Origin: Scleroderma bovista
Lineage: Eukaryota > Basidiomycota > Agaricomycetes > Boletales > Sclerodermataceae
Direction of reading: 5' to 3'
DNA: 62,962 bases
Assembly (NCBI GenBank): GCA_037178675.1
Contig: JAYMGJ010000107.1
Location: 1-62,962, forward strand
Shown: piece after piece, positions 11,313-22,954 of the stretch
How the letters are laid out: each line of letters starts with the position of its first letter
Numbering within the stretch: the first letter of the stretch is position 1
Notes under the pieces: model-generated
The model's database searches: none
What the model was told of the DNA's origin: nothing
What the model saw: the letters and a program-made list of their open reading frames with translations, nothing else
Program-made: the position numbers and the translations under genes

Positions 11313-13963
11313 ATGAAGGCCGACTCTGTCAACGCAACGTCCACCGCAGGCCTCGTGAAGTCTGTGCTGTCTCAGGTGCAAGCAGAGTTTTCTGTGTGGA
11401 CCTGGACATATTCCCGTAGAGCACTACGAACACTCTCATTCCCTTCAGAGCCCTTCGATCCACCCAACGGACACCTCAAGTGCTCTGTTCTTCCCACTGA
11501 TTTCCCGAAAGCTAGTTGTCATGAAGCCCGAATGTGCACCGTGCCTGCCATGCAAACCACCTACTCACCAGACGGGGAGATTGAGTCAAAAACATCCACA
11601 CCACTTCAAGTCATTGATCTTATCCCAGTTCTCACCCCTCATCCCCCGTATGAATCTTGTGCACCATTGCCACGAAATCTTTTCAGAGGAGACGATGCTG
11701 ACGCTATGGCGTTCATCCCGTATGCTGATGATCCCCTCTTCAACCAAATCGACCACACCCTTTGCTATGGTTCGTTTTCGTGGCAAGAAGAATTTGATCC
11801 AGACCGTGAGTTGCAGTGATTGGCTAAGCCTATGAAGTTCAATTACGGAGACCAGGGTCACAGTGGAAGTCATCGTTTTGGAAGCCGTATATCGTTTGCA
11901 TACCCAGCATGCCTTGACATACGAAGAGATCGAGAAATGTGATGTGTTACCGTTGGCACTCGCGTCGCATCCAGGGGGGTCTGGGTTACTCTCAGTGAGT
12001 CGGAGGAGGTAAGTTGAGTACGCTTTCCTTCTTGAAATGCTGAACTCTGCTAGGGACCGTCTGGAGTGGAGCGGAAATTCTATCCCTGTAGACTATGTAT
12101 TTCCATTCGTGAACTCGACGCCGCCCTCGAACTCTCGGCACCGCATTCAGACTATAAATTCCCTGTTCTGCCCTAACCTCAACTGCGTGGAACTCCTCTG
12201 TGGCGTACATGGTAAGCTCTCCGTGTATGCTATCCCACCACTGATTTCTGGGTTATAGCGGAATTAAACGCGACGCCCCTTTCCAAGAAATTGCCCAAAC
12301 CGCTGCATCAAATCTTGGACGATGTTAAGTTGCCGTGTAAAAACCAATGTTTTTTAGGCGCGGGAGAGACCCAGGTATGTGATCAATGTGCGATGTCCTC
12401 CACGTGCTCAGTAGTGGCGTCCCAGGAACTGCCTTGCTGGAGCGATGATGACATAGAGTCTTTCAGAGTCATATTCGAAATAGCACCAGATCTGTCGCCA
12501 TGTGGTCTTGCAGTATTGTGCCTTAAGCCCTGCTGTGAGGTGACTGCGCAATGCATAAGTAGGCAGGTTAGTACTGATAAGGGGAACAGGTCCTTTGCTA
12601 CCGAAAATTCTTATGCCCAGACACCGTGGAAACGCACATGAAGCAGAGCATTGCGAAGACCAAGCATCATGCGGTGGAATTGGGCGGTAAGTTCGTCCTC
12701 TCGCCCTCATCTTATTAAACGAACTTCGGCATAGATGATGACAATTTGCAGTTCACACCGTATGCCCTAGGCTTTTTTTTGGCATATCAATTAGCAGTTA
12801 ACGAAGCCCTTATAGTCACGACCCATGTCATCACAGTGGCCCCTGTGGCACAGCCGACAATTGTCCATGTGTTCAAAGCGGATCTCACTGCCAGCGCAAT
12901 TGTCACTGTCCGCCAAAGTGTAAGACGGATATCTTTGTCTTGATTTTGCTGGCGAAACATTTGGCATTGATGGCTATCCTGTCCAGGTACCCGTCGATGG
13001 CGCGGTTGTCGGTGTTCCAGAGGAAATTATGGTTCCTGTTGCACAAGCAAGAAATGTCCATGTGTCGAATCTCTCATAGAATGTGATCCAGAGCTATGTT
13101 TGACTTGTGTGTGCAAGTAAGTCTTTCTTGCGTCTGCAATCCCGCTTTGCAATGAATAATATCTCCGCCTCGAGAGGTAGGATGTTCGCAATTGCCCATC
13201 GCCTCTCACTACTCTTTGAGTAGACGAGAACACGACGTGCAAAAATTCTCAGATCCAGAAATGCGCCCACAAGGTCTTGGTTTACAGCTGTGCCCTAATC
13301 CCTGTTATGGCTGAACGGGTTGTTGGTAATTCCAGGGCCTGGAAGTAAAACGAAGCTGCTGGGGTATTGGAGCTTTTTTGACAGAACCAGCTAGTGTAGA
13401 TGACCTTATCTCAGGTGCGCTGGCCTTGGCATTTCGCTGTGCGGCTGCTCCATACATGATATCACTATCCTTTATCAGAGTATGTCGGTGAGATGATATA
13501 CGAACTTACTTTCGACAGTCGCGGGTGAGTTGCTGCACAATGCATCCTTTATTTCGAATGTCTAACCGTTATTTCTCAGCGAGGTTGCAGCCCACCGTGG
13601 ACGAAGTTATGCGTTTGCGCTAAACAACATGCTATCTTTGGATGCTTCCTACCTTGGGAGCTCCGCACGGTTCATAAATCACTCCGGCAGTGTGGACCAA
13701 ACAAGTGGACCTAATTGTAGAGCATATGGTGCGTATTGTTGTCCCTCACAGCAATCACAGGTTCTTGAGATGCTGTGATTGATTGGTGATGCGGTAGTGC
13801 GTCTCGTGAACGGGGAACACCGAATAGGGATTTATGCAGGTGAGTCACATCGGTCCTTGGATAGCATGCCTGGGGCCGATGATGACGGCTTGAACTAGCT
13901 CGGGACTTGGAGGCTGGATCGGAAATTTTACTTGATTATGGTCACGCCTTCTTCTCCAAATAA
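11313..13963 (+). CDS. E(z)/EZH2-type histone H3K27 methyltransferase (CXC and SET domains)
   Basis: Catalytic subunit candidate of Polycomb repressive complex 2, acting on chromatin. Exons: 11313-11805, 11864-12008, 12054-12211, 12259-12539, 12590-12686, 12735-12759, 12816-12919, 12987-13116, about 13224-13273, 13336-13414, 13479-13524, 13580-13728, 13798-13839, 13899-13963; about 620 aa. The N-terminal part has FSWQEEFDPD and YEEIEKCDVLPLALASHPGG. The CXC cysteine cluster reads PCHHSGPCGTADNCPCV ... CHCPPKCTRRWRGCRC ... CDPELC. The SET domain has GIGAFLTEPA, EYVGEMIYE, LNN, ARFINHS, GPNC, VRLVNGEHRIGIYA and LDYGHAFF. The N-H-S motif and final Tyr are kept. The junction after 13116 does not fit in phase with the good GTAAGT donor; a GC donor three bases upstream or another acceptor may be used. 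Confidence 0.88.
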
Positions 13964-15899
13964 GATTGGATTTACTTGGCAATCGGCATGCTTTGCTTTC
14001 CATAAATCGGGGATAATGCGCCTTCCTTGTCAGAAGTAGAGTTGAAACAATCTACTGACGAAACCGAGGGAGGTCATTTGCTCCTGTCCAAGTGCATGGG
14101 TAGGGTATGCCCGGCCACCAAATCCTGTGCGGCCGGGCATTTTTGTGAAGCAAATTCTAATTGTCGTACTGAGGATACTCATGAGGCTAAATCCCCATTG
14201 GCAAGAGGTAAAACAGAGGTTTTCGTTTGTCAATATTGATAGGCGCATGTAATGAATCAGATGGCCGGCCGGCCGTTTCCTGTCAGGGTACCACGGAAAA
14301 GGTGTCCCGAAGCGTCCGCTACCGCCTCCACCACTTCAGATGATACATTCAACCAGATGCTCCAAGAGAGAGAAGTATCCCCAAGCACATAATGACTGCC
14401 ATGCCAACATGAATTACGGAAAGTGTGTGTGCTTGTAGTGTAGCCCTTTTTTTTGGCCAGAGCTAGACAAAGTATGTACTACTCCATCCATCGATCTGGG
14501 GCCGTATGAACGTTAACCATGGCCGCCGCCATCATCAATTACAACTCTTTTCGGTGGTGTGATCGACATCTCCATCGTTGTCAAGGTCGACTTGCACCTC
14601 GCACGACAGAGGACTTAAATCCCCTCGCGATACACACCAAGTCGAACAAGGACCCTGACGTCGACGGTGATCGGACATCGCTTTCTGGCCCATTTTTGGT
14701 CTTCTGCTCAACTCTCCTTTGTGTTGTGACCCTGAGCAGTTTCTCAGCGTCAAGCTGTTCCCCTTCAGTCCGACTGGTTAGCCAATTCTGCCAACCTGGC
14801 AGTCCATCACGACATGTCCATCCGGTCTGGTCAGTGTTGAATAGTACCTAGGGTCGCCCTGGGTCACCCTTGTCAGCCAGATCAAGCTTTTGTAGTGGCG
14901 GTGGCCATCAACTACGCATTGATACCGGCCCTGTTCAACCCCATCGGAAGGGTCCTGTCCCTGGACATTCCCGATACTCCTGATTTCCTCTTGTCCATGC
15001 TCTGGTGCAATATGTCCTTGTGTGAGAGGTACGTGTATGAACTAAATCTGCAAAGTATTTGCTAAGGATATCCATTATAGCCGCAACCAGGGTCCTGTAT
15101 GAAGTGCTGTGCGGGCATGAATAATCACGTCTGCCATTTTTGATGAAGTCACCCACAATTCCTTTTGAAAATATTCGACAGTATGTATTCTGTCTAATTA
15201 TCCTCATGCTCAATACAGGTCAAATTAGACCCACTGAACTCCTGAGCAGTAATTTACCTTCACATGGATCATATCAGATGTGCTTGGCTAGTTCTGTCAG
15301 ATTCTTCAGGCTGCCAACGCTCATTCGCTTCTCTGACTCATCCCAATTGGTGCAGCACAAAATTTTTTGTTCTATTAGTCTCCGAGGCAACTGCCTCGTG
15401 TGGCTTTAACCTATAACTAATTACAGAGTGGACCGTTTTGGCTGGTTTGCGGCACTGTCACCCTGTCTTTCTCAGCAAATGACCTGCGAGGCCAGACACA
15501 GCTCCACTACGTACATCGCATTGAAGGTTTCTTGATGCCTTGACTACAGAGTCGCTTGAGGAGTCCAACCAACTGGGTTCTTCCGATCGTGCCTTTGTCC
15601 GCGGACAAACTATTGCTCATTCTTATAAAGACGATACATCCTCTTGGAATTAGCGGTCAACGACTGCCAAAGCTCTGGCTATAGCAGCAAGGCATTTGCC
15701 GAGCGAGATTTAGTGGGGGGCAAGTTTGTAGCAGGTGCGTGGCCGCGGCACAGGGACACTGCCATGTAATGACCTTTATACAGCAAAGAATACCCCTCTA
15801 CCGGAAACCATCACTATCCTCAGAAAGAGCACGTCTCTCCGACTTTCATTGGCGACTGCAATCGTTCAACGAGGTCTCCCTCGACTGCCTGGTGTATAC
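13964..15899. other. Long intergenic stretch, possibly holding decayed coding remnants
   Basis: No gene model holds together. A short frame from an ATG in good context (14519) and a hydrophobic stretch near 14885-15030 (AFVVAVAINYALIPALFNP) hint at a broken membrane protein, but stops occur in all frames between such pieces and I recognise no family. Confidence 0.35.
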
Positions 15900-16642
15900 A
15901 TGGCGTCATCCAGATCTTCCGACCCATTCCAGCATCCATCGTACGACCCTGCATATCAGTATCCTCACGTAAATTATCCGATGAACACTGTTGTTAACTC
16001 TGCTCCGGTATGTTCATTGTGTGTCTCACTTCAACCTTGCAACCCCACCGCTGACTTTTGCTTGAGTCACTGGACACTAGAATATACTCCGATGACTTGC
16101 TCGCACCGTATGTGGATCCTGGCGGTCCCTTCACCTCTACACCGTTCTACCCCCAGAATATTCCCCCTACCATTCCCCCTCACCATAGGCCGACCTTTCC
16201 GAGTGGCGGATATGATCCTTCCCTTCCCATAAACCCACCGATCGACCCGTATCAGCCTGCCGTCCATCCACAAGAAATGCCACAGCCATACCAGAACATA
16301 CCCTTCCCTTCATATCCTGTGGCTGCAACCCCCACTCCGCCGTCGCCGGCTCATATACATACGCACACCTGTGAGTGGAGGGTGGGGCGTTGCAACGGGT
16401 GGGCTCCTGGTAAAAACAGGGATATGGGTGAGCACCTTCGAGAGTTCCATGGCTTCACCGGAAACGAGAAGGACATCGTCCGTTGCTATTGGGGCAATTG
16501 CGACAAGCAGTTGCAACGGATGAACATGGGGAGACACATCGTGAGCACCCATCTCCGCGAGACCACGACTTGTCCTCGGTGCAACAAGACTCTGAGCCGA
16601 CCTGATGTCGCTTCCAGGCACGAGAAACAATGCGGCAAATAA
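15900..16642 (+). CDS. C2H2-type zinc-finger protein, copy 1
   Basis: Exons 15900-16007 and 16067-16642 give 227 aa. The N-terminal two thirds are Pro/Tyr-rich and of low complexity. The C-terminus holds three finger-like modules: C-x6-C...H-x4-H (CEWRVGRC ... HLREFH), C-x4-C-x11-H-x4-H (CYWGNC ... RHIVSTH) and C-x2-C-x12-H-x3-C (CPRCNKTLSRPDVASRHEKQC). A paralogue with the same layout is encoded at 26033-26863. Such fingers could bind nucleic acid or protein; no target is evident. The upstream frame from 15735 is not needed, because ATG 15900 gives the whole conserved layout. Confidence 0.75.
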
Positions 16643-17675
16643 TAGACTTAATTTGGCTGGCATAACACTTATTATATTCTTGATCGCACCAAGCTCATCA
16701 GCTGAGAAGCTGTGGTACTAATGATCAGTTTTTCCCCTCAGATTACTACTGCTATACGTGTGCTTTTCGCTTTGCATTGTTGTACGTGACCATGACTCCC
16801 TTGTATTTCTTTCATAAAGTTGCAGGCTTTCGTATTTATTGGCTACCCTACGTAACACTCTGGAAGCTGATTCGACACGCTGTCCGTTTTTACTTGCTGT
16901 TGAAATTTGTTGTGCATAGTAAATAAGACTCCTGCCTTCGGAGAACCGGAGTGATTTTTGTGCGACGACGCGTGGATTAGCCAAGCCACGGCGTTCAAAT
17001 TAGCATGATATCCCAGCCAATCTCCGCGAGGGATTGGATTCCGAGCGAAGATGGAAGTCCCAGCGCAGAAATTAAGGTTCGAGCTACGGAGCCAAGTCGT
17101 GAAAGTATTCCGCAGATTGACTCATTTCCGCTAAGCACATATGCACCGGCTTCAAGGGCAAGCGGGGCTTACAGTTTCCCGTGGATGGTCCTTTTGGGAA
17201 TCGGCAAGTAAAGGAAGGGGTGCATGTACAGCGTGCCCCCTGATCCATGCGAGCAATGCCATCCATCAAATACCATTATCCCGAGCGGTAAACTACTTGT
17301 TCTCAGGCCAGGCTTGTATCTCAAGGGAGAGTACGAAGCACCCAAGCTTGTTGTTTCACGCAGTAGCAAATACACCCGCAAACCATGGGATCTGGTAAAA
17401 TATTGCCTGTGAAGCTTAGCTCTGGTGCGTTGTGAATAATCGGATGACATCCTATCCTATCCGTTGTGGTGTAACGTACGTGTAGAAGTATCCGGGGCGT
17501 TCCCAGTTTATTCCACTTGCGGATACCAACCAAGGTTCAAATCTACGCCTCTTTGGAAATCAATACGTGTCCAGAAAAAGGTGTCAAGGACATATTTGGG
17601 TTTGAAACTTCAAGACACTTCTCATCCGAGCACTGACATGTAGCAAACGGAGATATTCGCCGTGCCCCGCGGCTC
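16643..17675. other. Intergenic region, no gene supported
   Basis: Short overlapping frames exist on both strands (for example 16718-16984 minus and 17005-17211 plus), but none extends through plausible introns or resembles a known family. Confidence 0.4.
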
Positions 17676-18187
17676 TTATTGGAAAGCATGCGTTCTGGGG
17701 GATAAGGAGGGTACAGGGGGCAAAGCAGTCGCCATCATGACGGGGAGAATGGTAAGCTTCTCTTTGTCCCACTAAGGACATTATCAGCTCCATTCTGCAG
17801 ACGGCGTAAGCGCATAGCCATTCTCACCACACCCGTCTTGTAGTAGACATCGTTTTCGACCAGTTTACGGACGGCCCCCAGATCTTCGGCTTCGTAAATC
17901 ATACACGACCCAACAAACGTCTTATCCGAAGGCGCTGCAACAACGGATTCGGCAGTCATGACGCCTCCAGCCACACCTGACGTGAGAGGTGGTACACCAT
18001 GGTCATAAGGCACGACATGTGATACACTAGAGGAAAAGAACCCACGAAGGATGCCCTGTTGTATCAGCCTATTGGCATTCTCGAGATGCGCTGGTCGGAC
18101 CGCCATCCTACGAGCCAGTGCACCATCATCAGTGCAGTCGGGTGCCCATAACACGAACTTGGGCAACTCGAATGGGGGGGATGACAT
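17676..18187 (-). CDS. YCII-related domain protein, copy A
   Basis: Three exons, 18046-18187, 17828-17976 and 17676-17771, total 387 nt, 128 aa. It starts near the domain (ATG 18187, then ELPKFVLWAPDCTD). The YCII fold shows ARRMAVRPAHLENANRLIQQG, VAGGVMTAESVV, FVGSCMIYEAEDLGAVRKLV, NDVYYKTGV and WDKEKLTILP. YCII proteins are small ferredoxin-like alpha/beta enzymes or sensors of mostly unknown reaction. The ORF also reads through the first intron, but its removal restores the family spacing and matches the neighbouring copy. It diverges from copy B. Confidence 0.85.
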
Positions 18188-18367
18188 GATCAAGACTTAA
18201 AGTTGAGTTCCAGATATCAAGATCCAAGGATGTAGTACTATGCTAGTATCGTGACATTGCCACAGGTGGCCAAAAATAGCAAGTAACCAAGTTTGCATCA
18301 AGTTGGCAGTCGCACTTGCAACACGCACGATTGCAAAGGGCCTCAGAAAACGTGACATCCGTTCAAT
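18188..18367. promoter_or_regulatory. Bidirectional promoter of the YCII gene pair
   Basis: The 180-bp gap lies between two start codons pointing away from each other. Confidence 0.5.
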
Positions 18368-18925
18368 ATGTTACAAGCGGCCCTGCGCACCGAGTTCCCC
18401 CTTTCAAGGACATGCGCACTGTCGGCCTTGCGATACTTCAGTTCCTGCCTTCAAAGACAACAGACCTTCATGGTGTGGGCGCCGGACTACACGGATGAGA
18501 AAGCCCTTTCCAGGAGAATGGCCGTTCGACTGAAGCACCTTGCCACCGCCAATAAACTTATCGAGCAAGGCATTCTTAGTGGGTGTTCGATCAACTATGC
18601 CGGTTTTGACCTTACGTATACGCCAAGAGGTTGCTGGTGGTCTCATCATCCCCGAGGTAGAATATGCCGTCTCGGATAGCAGAAAGTTTTTTGGCTCTGC
18701 GCTACTGTTCGAAGCGGAAAGCCTCGAGGCTGTTCGGAAAGTGATCGAGCAAGACGTGTATTGGACGGAGAATGTCGTGAGTCCCGTTCGAACCATTCCA
18801 GTTGTCTGCGAGTTCATCCCTTCCGACGGCAGTGGGACAAAGATAAACTGACTATCCATCCAATTATTATGGCTACCGCCTTGCAAGAAAAGGCTGACAT
18901 CACGCAGCCAACAACTTGGGATTGA
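18368..18925 (+). CDS. YCII-related domain protein, copy B
   Basis: Exons 18368-18578, 18628-18776 and 18833-18925 total 453 nt, 150 aa. The domain begins at FMVWAPDYTDEKALSRRMAV and ends with VWDKDKLTIHPIIMATA. Both intron positions, and the 149-nt length of the middle exon, are identical to copy A, so the two are duplicates. Copy B has about 34 extra N-terminal residues (MLQAALRTEFPLSRTCALSA...) that look like a mitochondrial or other organelle presequence; a later start at the Met of MVWAPD would remove them. If the extension is used, the two copies may sit in different compartments. Confidence 0.82.
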
Positions 18926-20108
18926 TGGATTAGGCCAGCGGAACGGGGGGACCCTCAGGTTAGCCAGTATTGTGGGCCATCTTGACCTCGACAGGATGTC
19001 TTCGATCGTGATCTCTGGTTTGGGTCACCAGGAACTATGAACGAAGGGGCAATCAAGCCACCTTGTCAAGGATAGCTGCTCGGAGTCCGAGGCTCGCTTA
19101 TGCTTACCACTCGAGAGGTGTAGCGATGACGCTTGTGAGCATTGCTTGATATATTGACATTACATTTCGGGAGGCATTGGTGTGAGTACCTTGTATTTGG
19201 TTCGTTGTGTGCGCAAAGATCACGCAGAACATTGAATTGGGTGTCGCGTTAGGCTAGCGACGCTCGCCCAACACGTCCGACTGGCTATGCGGTAACGACC
19301 GTTACGACGGCGTCCTCCATGGACAGAGACTACTATGACTGAATAGTCATCCAATTCCAAGGACACCGAGGCCCAACTTACATAGCGTGGATTTTGTTGG
19401 TCCGAGGATCTGATCGGCTTGTGTTACACGGGTCAATAATGTTTGATGAATCCACTCAGACATTTGGTGGCAGGCGGTGCATGTCACACTGGAAACTTTA
19501 TCTCGATTCTCAGTAGGGCAGCTGCGATACCCAGAATCGCTGCGGGGTGTAACTCTGGAAAGAATGCATCGATCTCCAATGGATTCTGCCAGGTTTATGG
19601 CTATACCCAGTGTTAAAATTCTTCGCTGTCGCCACTGTATCAAGTTGCTCTTCATTCGCACCAATACTATAACGCGTGATTACGGTACTTGGTCTCTGGG
19701 CACCAATTTTGCAACGATGATAGCTGCGTATTGCCTGTGTAATGTTGGTCCATGATGGCATCGTCGGGATCAAAGACGTGGAGACCCCGTATCGCTCCCA
19801 CTGGTGGTCCTTTGGGGTCCCTGCTTTGCCGACTAGACAATGCGTGTTTCCACCACTAATAAAATAATCATCTTTTCTGTTCCTATTTCCTGGCATGCTT
19901 TCTTCGGTTTAGCACTGGCAGCTAAGGACTCTACTGACATCCCCTCTTCGTTTTAGCACTGGCAGCTAAGGACTCTACTGACATCCCCTCTTCGTTTAGT
20001 GTCTGTCATTAAATATCCAACACTTGCTGTGGACGTTCACCAAGTATCGTCCTATTTGAACAATCCCCGAAGTCGATCACACAGTCCCACTGCAGTCTCT
20101 TTCCCGCC
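18926..20108. other. Intergenic region with a tandem repeat near its right end
   Basis: A minus-strand frame at 19510-19896 (128 aa, ATG start) has no family I recognise and is probably chance. The right end carries the 44-bp duplication listed separately and the promoter of the next gene. Confidence 0.35.
19911..19997. repeat. Two direct tandem copies of a 44-bp unit
   Basis: Copy 1 at 19911-19954 and copy 2 at 19955-19997 each begin AGCACTGGCAGCTAAGGACT and end CCCCTCTTCGTTT(T); they are identical except for one T in the terminal run. They lie 112 bp before the start codon of the coiled-coil gene. Confidence 0.95.
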
Positions 20109-22453
20109 ATGGGAGATCAGGCGAACAGTCCCCCACCACTTAGGAAGGCCTCGGCTAGTCATCACCGCACGGGAACGACTCTCCCAGCATCCCCTCAATC
20201 TTCTACCAAGCGCTCAAATAAGTCCAACACTTCTTCGTCGTCCACTGACCGGCCTCGCGATCTCCCCACCGTCAAGGAACTAATGCGCCTACTCGCTGTT
20301 GAGCAGGACGCTACACGTGATCTGCGGCACGAACTCTCGCTCGTAACATCTCAGCTTGCGTTCGAGCAGGACCGCGCAGATACTGCCGAGTCCAAGACTA
20401 AGGAGGCTGTTATACGCTTCAAAGAAGCTAATGATGCACGCTTTGTCGCCCAGGCTGATGTGGCCAGGTTAACCGAGGAGTTAAGATTATACAAAGTTGC
20501 GTTGGACACTGCACAGAAAGAGATATTCAAGGCACAGGAGGTCTTGCAAGAAGTGGAGGGGCGGAGGAGCGAGGCGGAGGAAGAAGTAACAAGATTGCGG
20601 AGGAAGCTCAGGAAATTAAATGAGGAGAAGATGCTTGAGATTGCCAGGGAGGAGGGAAGAAAGCAAGGACTGCGAGAAGGCATGGAAATGGGCAAGGACA
20701 TAGGTTACCTTCATGGAAGGAACAAGGGATACCTCAATGGGCGAGTGACTGCAGACCGAATGATGGAGCAGTATTTCGTAACTCCTGATGACTCCGAAAT
20801 TCGTAGGTCTCGCGGCGATCTTGGAGAGGAAAGCGAGCCTCCTTACACTGTGACAAGCACTCATTTCCCTCCCAGTCACGGTGCCTCCGCATCTTCATCG
20901 TCTTCCAGTGAAAGAAATCGACCACGTTCCCCTAACCATGGTGCACCAACGGCTTCCACGCGAACGTCAATGTATTCTCCTGCTAAAATGCTTTCCGACA
21001 TACCTCCTGACGGGTGGATTCCCGAGGCCGATGCATCTCTACTCATTAGACTTCCTCCCCCCCACGAACTGACTCGCCTACCGCCGACCCCAGGAACTCG
21101 CTCACCCGCGCTATCCAATGTGTCAACTTCGCCTCCACTACCGCCTATTCCGGTTCCAGTTCATATTGAAGAATCCGTTCGCATGGTCCCCGAGCCGCGT
21201 TCACCAGGCCACCCAATGTCTGAGATCCCAGCTGAGCGACGGCCACTAAGGGTTCGGCGACGGTCCTCCCGTGACAGTATGAGCTCTTCGACACGCACGT
21301 CCGAACTCGACCTCCTCAACGCTCCAGAGCATTACACAGTTCGCGGAAATCGTTCGAGTGGTCTTAGCGCTATCCCCGAGGTTGCAAGTTTCCAGGAGTC
21401 ACTTACACTGTCTAACGACAGTAGTAGGCAGAGTTCTGAAGACCGCGTGGATGAGGTATGTATCTCGCACTTACAAGAGTCTTGTACAATCCAGCCAGTC
21501 CTCACGTGTCTGCACAGGCTGGCTTCGTGCACGTGTCGATGCCTACGCCCCGGACGCTTGCTGAATTCTCCGGAAGTTCCAAGGCATCGAGGTCCCCCTC
21601 CCAAAGTCTCTCGGTAGAGCAGCAAGGGGGCTCGCGGCCAGCAAGTACCTCGTCCTTTGATACCGTAAATATCACGATTCAACCGCCGGTATGTCCGTCT
21701 GTGTCATACTCTCATTCACCAATTTTAACGCCGCATTGTTTCTATCATTACATGCAGTCTCGTCCAGCATCGAATGTCTCTCAAAGCACTACTTCAGGAA
21801 CACGCGCCCATCTTCTTAGCCCTGCAGATGCGGATCGGCCAATACCACTGCCTTCCCATGCAGAACAAGCACCCGCAATGGTGCCTGGCAGTACCATATC
21901 CATGAGTCTCCCGGATGGTTGTCTTCCACCGGGTTTTGTTCCGACTGGTCCACCTACACCGCTCACACATACGAGTAGTGAGAGGTCGACGATACGGGAA
22001 AATGTTCCGTCATCGACATCAGGATCCTATCATCATCGCTCTCCTTCTCATCTCAGCTATTCGGGAAGCACTGTAGCTGCGCCCCTCCCAAATGGTGGTA
22101 GTGTCAAGGGCGATACGCCTGTTGTGATACCCCCCCCTCTGGGTAGATTTGCACGGAGAGAGGAGTCAGATGACTCCTCAAGTGATTGTGACTCGTTCAC
22201 GCCCCCATCTACTCGGTATCGTGTCCCCTCTACTACGGGGTACACCGCAGCAGGTATTACCCTCCCGCCTTCGGGTTACACAGCAGCGGGGATGACCCTT
22301 CCTCCAAGCTCTGTTTCGGGTACGCCTTACTCGTATGCCCGAAGTCCTGGTGTCGACACTCTCTACATGAATTTGAACGGGAATGCAGGTGTTACTCCAG
22401 CTGCGCTGGGGCGCACCAAGTCGTTCTCGACTGATAGGGGTACATCAGGTTAG
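20109..22453 (+). CDS. Coiled-coil protein with an eight-fold G-x-x-x repeat
   Basis: Exons 20109-21455, 21518-21688 and 21758-22453 encode 737 aa; the ATG has the context GCCATGG. Residues about 50-180 form a long coiled coil (KELMRLLAVEQDATRDLRHE ... TRLRRKLRKLNEEK). Immediately after it, glycines recur at exactly every fourth residue, eight times (183 to 211; EEGRKQGLREGMEMGKDIG and on). The remaining 500 residues are Ser/Pro-rich and probably disordered, with a short duplicated segment (GYTAAG-I/M-TLPPS, near 22240-22310). I do not recognise an orthologue. Long coiled coils with glycine zippers usually mediate homo- or heteromeric assembly. A scaffold role is inference. Confidence 0.7.
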
Positions 22454-22954
22454 GCTATTTTGGTCTTTGACCGATAGATCGTCTCGAGCAGTTCTCAACT
22501 TCTGGTCGGACCTATTCTTACTATATCATGCATCATGAGGTTCCGCTCGTTTTTGTCTTACTACACTGCCCCAGAACTGCTCTGAGTACAATAGTCCCCA
22601 TATATACTCGCTTCCAATGACAGAATTAGGGAATGATTAGGAATAAGATTAGTCAGCGGACTTGTGGACAGCAATACCCATTAACCGGTGCTGTTCCTTC
22701 AGCCATCTGAGCCCAGGAAGCGCCTTTTCTTTCCTGCAACCGCCAACATCTCCAGCGACACCGCTTCACGACCAGGCAACCAGATGCACCAGCTTTCCTA
22801 GATGTTCTCCGCCGTCACTACCACTTGGTGCAATTAGCCCTGTAGACTCAGCATCTCCACAGCAACACCACATCGGTTGCCTCTGCAAACACTGTATTGC
22901 GCTTGAACCCTTCTGTATTATTATCCTTCAAACCCGAATTTTGAATCTGTAACA
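22454..22954. other. Intergenic region, promoter of the ankyrin gene
   Basis: A 96-aa frame at 22662 lacks family resemblance. The last part is a CA- and CT-rich presumed promoter and 5' UTR. Confidence 0.4.

Noticed and set aside
12760..12815. Open frame through the EZH2-type gene giving YALGFFLAYQLAV
   Set aside because: Removal as an intron yields FTP-HDPCHHSGPCG and a perfect CXC cysteine pattern; the read-through frame destroys it.
13274..13335. In-frame stops within the SET domain suggesting an EZH2 pseudogene
   Set aside because: They lie inside a GT...AG intron; the joined exons read CAHK-GLEVKRSCWGIGAF without stops.
17520..17560. GGTTCAAATC resembling a tRNA T arm
   Set aside because: No acceptor, D or anticodon stems can be folded around it.
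17676..17771. Suspected one-base deletion in the last exon of YCII copy A
   Set aside because: On re-reading the bases (TGTCCCA on the plus strand) the codons TGG-GAC-AAA are intact and match copy B.
18579..18627. Suspected frameshift in YCII copy B
   Set aside because: A 49-nt intron with GTGGGT donor at the same place as in copy A explains the frame change.
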